Shown: positions 60,310 through 64,000 of the stretch, piece after piece
How positions within the stretch are numbered: position 1 is the stretch's first letter
Layout: every line of letters begins with the position of its first letter
Assembly (NCBI RefSeq): GCF_030503435.1
Contig: NZ_JAUKPO010000023.1
Location: 49,972 to 113,971, forward strand
DNA: 64,000 nt
Direction: 5' to 3'
Source: Rhodocytophaga aerolata
GTDB lineage: Bacteria > Bacteroidota > Bacteroidia > Cytophagales > 172606-1
Notes under the pieces: model-generated
The model's database searches: none
Seen by the model: only the letters and a program-made list of their open reading frames with translations
What the model was told of the DNA's origin: nothing
Made by a program: the position numbers and the translations under genes

Positions 60310-62208
60310 ATGAAAAAATTAATCAATCCATCTTCTATAGTAATGTTCAACCTTATTTACAGGAAAGAAAGCTTTCTTCACAGGAAAACGAGTATAAGCC
60401 TGTATTTTAAAAACATCTTACTGTACATGAGTTTAATTCTGGCCGCTTGCCAACCTCAACAAACGAAGGATAAGGAAAGGGATATAAAAGCGCACCTGAT
60501 TATTAGAAATGCCAAAGTAATCACCCTGGATGAGCAAAATCCTATGGCAGAGGCAGTGGCGATCAAGGAGGGAAAAGTGGTAGCTGTCGGTACAAATGAG
60601 GAAATAGAAAAATATGCAAGCTCCTCCACAAAACTCATTGATGGGGAAGGCAAAACCCTGATTCCGGGGCTTAACGACTCACACAGTCATGTAATCAGAG
60701 GTGGCAGGTTTTATAACACTGAACTCCGCTGGGACGGTGTAAAGAGTTTGAAACAAGGCCTGCAAATGATTCGTGAACAGGCAGACCGCACACCGGAAGG
60801 CCAGTGGGTAAAAGTGGTAGGCGGATGGTCTGAAAGGCAGTTTGAAGAAAAGCGCATGCCAACCATAAAAGAAATCAGAGAGGTAGCCCCTCACCGGCCA
60901 GTGCTTGTACTTTATCTGTATGGAGAAGCTCTTATGAACGAAGCCGCCTTAAAAGCAGCAGGTATTGATAAAAATACACCCAATCCTCCGGGAAGCATTA
61001 TTGAGCGGGATGAAAGTGGTACACCTACCGGCCGGTTGATTGCCGCTCCTAATGCTTTTATTCTGTATTCTACTATTGCCAAAGCACCAATGCTCTCCTT
61101 TGAAGAACAGCTCAACTCCACCAAGCAATATGTACGTGAACTCAACCGCTTTGGCATTACCAGTGTGGTAGATCCAGGCGGCGGATTCCAGAATTTCCCG
61201 GATGATTATGCGACTACGGATACCCTCTCTCAAAGAGGTGAACTCAACCTGCGGATTCCCTTCTATTTATTTGCCCAGAAAGCCGGTTCGGAATACAATG
61301 ATTATCTGCGCTGGGTGGAATTAGCTAAAGAAAAGAATAGCATGGATGAAGAAATACATCATCACTATTTTCTGGAAGGAGGTGGCGAAAATTTAGTGAT
61401 GGCAGCCGCAGACTTTGAGAACTTCAGGCAAGAGAGACCGGTGCTGAAAGATTCCATGGAATCAGAATTGAAAAAGGTTGTAAGCTTACTGGTAGAGAAC
61501 CGCTGGCCTTTCCGCCTGCATGCTACTTATGATGAATCTATCAGCCGTTTCCTGGATGTTTTTGAGGAGATTGATAAGCAAACGCCATTTAATGGCCTTC
61601 GCTGGTATTTTGATCATGCGGAAACCATATCGGAAAAGAACCTGCAAAGAGTAAAAGCCCTGGGTGGGGGCATAGCCATACAGAATCGTATGTCTTATCA
61701 AGGGGAAAGCTTTGTGGCCCGCTATGGTAAAGAGGCAGCTACTTCTGCACCTCCTGTCAAGAAAATTCTCCAAATGGGTATACCCCTTACCTTAGGTACA
61801 GATGCCACGCGCGTGTCTTCCTATAATCCATGGATGGCTTTGTATTGGCTTATCAGCGGGCGCACTGCCGGAGACATGCAATTGTATTCCCTAGAAAACC
61901 GGCTGGACCGCCTCGAAGCACTTCGTCTTATGACGCTTGGAAGTGCAAGCTTAACCGGGGAAGAGGGAATAAAAGGACGAATAAAGCCAGGTTACTACGC
62001 TGATATGGCCCTGCTCTCGCATGATTTTATGACGGTAGAAGAAGCAAAAATTCCGTCTATAGAATCGTTGCTGACGGTAATGGATGGCAAGATAGTGTAT
62101 GGCGTTGGAAGATATGAAACGCTTGCTCCGGCTGCCTTACCTGTGATACCTACCTGGTCTCCGGCAGCTTATTATAATGGCTATGGTGGAGCAAAAAAAG
62201 GCTTGTAA
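60310..62208 (+). CDS. YtcJ-like metal-dependent amidohydrolase lipoprotein
   Basis: 632 residues. A long N-terminus precedes a lipobox (MSLILAACQ) near residue 46, so a second ATG at about residue 40 (60427) is also a plausible start for the signal peptide. The amidohydrolase 3 domain has the composite strand LIIRNAKVITLDEQNPMAEA, the metal motif GLNDSHSHVIRGG, a mid-domain WPFRLHATYDESISRFLD, RWYFDHAETISEKNL, and TLGTDATRVSSYNPWMALYW with the conserved Asp. The end is GRIKPGYYADMALLS. It hydrolyses an amide or cyclic amide in the periplasm; the substrate is unknown. Follows the isochorismatase gene by 48 bases. Confidence 0.9.
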   Translation: MKKLINPSSIVMFNLIYRKESFLHRKTSISLYFKNILLYMSLILAACQPQQTKDKERDIKAHLIIRNAKVITLDEQNPMAEAVAIKEGKVVAVGTNEEIEKYASSSTKLIDGEGKTLIPGLNDSHSHVIRGGRFYNTELRWDGVKSLKQGLQMIREQADRTPEGQWVKVVGGWSERQFEEKRMPTIKEIREVAPHRPVLVLYLYGEALMNEAALKAAGIDKNTPNPPGSIIERDESGTPTGRLIAAPNAFILYSTIAKAPMLSFEEQLNSTKQYVRELNRFGITSVVDPGGGFQNFPDDYATTDTLSQRGELNLRIPFYLFAQKAGSEYNDYLRWVELAKEKNSMDEEIHHHYFLEGGGENLVMAAADFENFRQERPVLKDSMESELKKVVSLLVENRWPFRLHATYDESISRFLDVFEEIDKQTPFNGLRWYFDHAETISEKNLQRVKALGGGIAIQNRMSYQGESFVARYGKEAATSAPPVKKILQMGIPLTLGTDATRVSSYNPWMALYWLISGRTAGDMQLYSLENRLDRLEALRLMTLGSASLTGEEGIKGRIKPGYYADMALLSHDFMTVEEAKIPSIESLLTVMDGKIVYGVGRYETLAPAALPVIPTWSPAAYYNGYGGAKKGL

Positions 62209-62376
62209 TTTATCGTAGGCTTGTGCTCTATTTAATCTTGTTTGTAACCCATAGAGTTTCATATTCATAATTTATGGTTGCGGCCTCTATTACTTTTCTG
62301 AACTTGTTCTACTTAGCGTCTTTCTGATAATTGGAGTTAGTCTCATCCGCAGGTTTTAACACTTAATGTATGCTGT

Positions 62377-63819
62377 ATGAATGTATGTTACAGATTTGGC
62401 TTCTTTGCCAGGCCGCCTGTTCATCTATTGCCGGTACTTTTATCATTACTTAGTGCCTGCTATAGTCAGGCTATAGCTCAGTTAAGCTCTGATGCGACAG
62501 CTATGGAATTCAAAAGTATTCGCTGGGAGGAAGATTATTCTTACCTGAAGAGTGACTCTGCAAGAGTACCAGGGTTTTTTGATGCGATTAAGTTTATACC
62601 ATTGAGCCGGCATAAAAAAAACTACTTATCAATTGGGGGAGAGTTGCGCTATCAATATGAATACATACGCCACATCGATTGGGGGGAAGCACCAGATGAT
62701 AAAGACGGCTATCTGTTGCAGCGGTATATGCTGCACACCGACTGGCACTTTGGAAAACTCTTCCGCATTTTTGGACAGTTGAAAAGTGGCATCGTTCAGG
62801 GAAAAACGGGTGAGCTGGATTTACCTGATAAAGATGTATTAGATGTTCACCAGGCTTTTGCCGAACTTACGCTTCCTTATCAGAAAAGCCAGATTATTTT
62901 ACGCATAGGCAGACAGGAAATGAATTATGGTTCCTCCAGACTGGTTACTGTACGAGAAGGCCCCAACGTCCGCCTGTCTTTCGATGCTGGTAAACTGATT
63001 TATAAAACACATGCGTTTCAGGCAGATGCTTTTGTAAGCAGGCCTGCAGAGACCAAAACAGGTGTTTTTGACAATGGCAGTGATCAGAATGTGCTTTTCT
63101 GGGGAGTATATACTACTCGAGATTTCCCGTCAATTTTACAAAGCCATGTCGATTTGTACTATTTGGGTTTGGAAGATAAAAGAGCTCGCTTTGAACAAGG
63201 AGAGGCAAGGGAACTACGCCACTCAACAGGCGTCCGGCTATGGAGCAAAGAGACACGGTTGAATTATAATCTGGAAGGGGTGTATCAGCTGGGCAGGTAC
63301 GGCATTGGCGAGATCCGGGCATGGACTTCTTCAGCGGAACTGAGTTATGAACTAGCCCAACTACCCTTAGCACCTACCCTGAAGGTGAATACAGAAATCA
63401 TCAGCGGAGACCGCAGCAAGGGAAATCCGGACTTGCAAACATTCAATCCACTATTTCCCAAAGGTGCCTACTTCGGCCAGGTAGCTCTTATCGGTCCAGC
63501 CAACCTGATTGATGTGCACCCCTCCATTACACTACGGCCAGTTAAAAATCTGGAGCTTATCACTGATTGGGATTTCTTCTGGCGGGAAAGTGTACATGAC
63601 GGATTGTATGGTGTACCCTATGTACTTATCCGCGAAAGCAGTGGAAGCAAAGCAGCCTACATTGGTAATCAATTATCAGTTGAGGCTGAGTGGCAATTCA
63701 ACCGACACCTGCAAATAGAAGGATTTTATACGTTTTTCCGGACAGGTGATTTTCTTAAACAGACAGGAGTTAGCAAAAATTTAACCTACTTATCAGCCAG
63801 AATGAGTGTTAAATTCTAA
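62377..63819 (+). CDS. Alginate-export-type outer-membrane porin
   Basis: The 480-residue exported protein has a signal peptide ending near SQAIAQ. It has about 18 alternating strands with the Alginate_exp pattern: NYLSIGGELRYQYEYIRHID, RYMLHTDWHFGKLFRIFGQL, SQIILRIGRQEMNYGSSRLV, REGPNVRLSFDAGKLIY, ELITDWDFFWRESVHDGLYG and the C-terminal LTYLSARMSVKF ending in Phe. Family proteins export anionic polymers or form general porins. Coupled with the amidohydrolase and isochorismatase, it may serve uptake or release of an aromatic/amide substrate rather than alginate (inference). No other alginate genes are in the window. Confidence 0.9.
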   Translation: MNVCYRFGFFARPPVHLLPVLLSLLSACYSQAIAQLSSDATAMEFKSIRWEEDYSYLKSDSARVPGFFDAIKFIPLSRHKKNYLSIGGELRYQYEYIRHIDWGEAPDDKDGYLLQRYMLHTDWHFGKLFRIFGQLKSGIVQGKTGELDLPDKDVLDVHQAFAELTLPYQKSQIILRIGRQEMNYGSSRLVTVREGPNVRLSFDAGKLIYKTHAFQADAFVSRPAETKTGVFDNGSDQNVLFWGVYTTRDFPSILQSHVDLYYLGLEDKRARFEQGEARELRHSTGVRLWSKETRLNYNLEGVYQLGRYGIGEIRAWTSSAELSYELAQLPLAPTLKVNTEIISGDRSKGNPDLQTFNPLFPKGAYFGQVALIGPANLIDVHPSITLRPVKNLELITDWDFFWRESVHDGLYGVPYVLIRESSGSKAAYIGNQLSVEAEWQFNRHLQIEGFYTFFRTGDFLKQTGVSKNLTYLSARMSVKF

Positions 63820-64000
63820 TATAAATTTTTAGTTTCTTTTCCCACGATTTCAATTCTCAGGTAAATCAAAAACCATCAATCTTCTGTAGCCCCTGTTTAG
63901 AAGTATTGGCTACTTACATGAGTGGTTGAGTAAAAAAATTCAGGATGTATATATTAGTCGATTGATACGCCAGTGTATTAATTCAAAAGTAGGCCAGAGG
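63820..64000. other. Terminal intergenic stretch
   Basis: The last 180 bases of the window show no gene, repeat or clear terminator. The next gene lies outside. Confidence 0.4.

Noticed and set aside
62377..63819. Alginate biosynthesis/export locus
   Set aside because: Only the porin family name suggests alginate; no alginate synthase, epimerase or lyase genes are present nearby.

Overview
The window reads as chromosomal DNA of a Bacteroidota bacterium, most likely a Cytophagales member. The grounds are type IX secretion cargo with a CHU_C-type C-terminal domain and a type A sorting tail, a SusC/SusD pair preceded by an ECF sigma factor and a FecR-type anti-sigma factor, many lipoproteins, and families typical of this phylum (DUF6157, DUF6567, DUF5996, DUF4260, GreA-like small proteins). 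Genus-level assignment is inference only. No rRNA, tRNA or CRISPR array was recognised.

Layout. 0-5.3 kb: two secreted surface proteins on the minus strand (the second frameshifted), then an intact IS1182-type insertion sequence. 5.4-14.1 kb: a SRPBCC protein, a membrane-anchored esterase, small lipoproteins, an MDR reductase and two paralogous outer-membrane barrel proteins. Decayed gene pieces lie between them: a DUF4249 tail, a hydrolase fused to a barrel fragment, and a third barrel tail. 14.1-17.2 kb: a 69-residue protein gene behind an operator-like repeat cluster, and a 907-residue MalT/LuxR-type ATPase regulator. 17.2-18.9 kb: sparse DNA with two small orphan ORFs and a strong terminator.

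19.0-29.0 kb (minus strand): a polysaccharide-utilisation locus in the order ECF sigma, FecR, SusC, SusD, sulfatase, sulfatase. It carries no glycoside hydrolase or lyase, so it looks specialised in desulfating an imported or surface-bound sulfated glycan. 29.5-34.1 kb: a DHFR-like reductase, DUF6157, a ferredoxin-adenylate cyclase gene broken by an in-frame stop, GAPDH and a cupin. 35.0-39.5 kb: an overlapping TPR histidine kinase and sigma-54 response regulator.

39.5-53.6 kb (minus strand): an accessory region crowded with alpha/beta hydrolases, an SDR, a glutaredoxin-like protein, a KefB-type antiporter, a thioredoxin-reductase-like flavoprotein, a GC-richer FAD oxidase, a ferredoxin-GNAT fusion, DUF5996 and RidA. 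It also holds several fragmentary duplicates and nonsense-broken genes. 54.2-63.8 kb (plus strand): a frameshifted small gene, an esterase/GreA-like pair, then quinone reductase, YceI, a ring-cleaving VOC dioxygenase, a cupin, an isochorismatase, a YtcJ-like amidohydrolase lipoprotein and an alginate-export-type porin.

The most striking overall property is the density of broken or relic genes (about a dozen). Several can be dated relative to each other because intact copies lie nearby. The most interesting intact units are the LuxR/MalT regulator with its operator-flanked small-protein/barrel operon, the sulfatase-only PUL, and the FAD-oxidase cassette bounded by direct repeats of a hydrolase 3' end.
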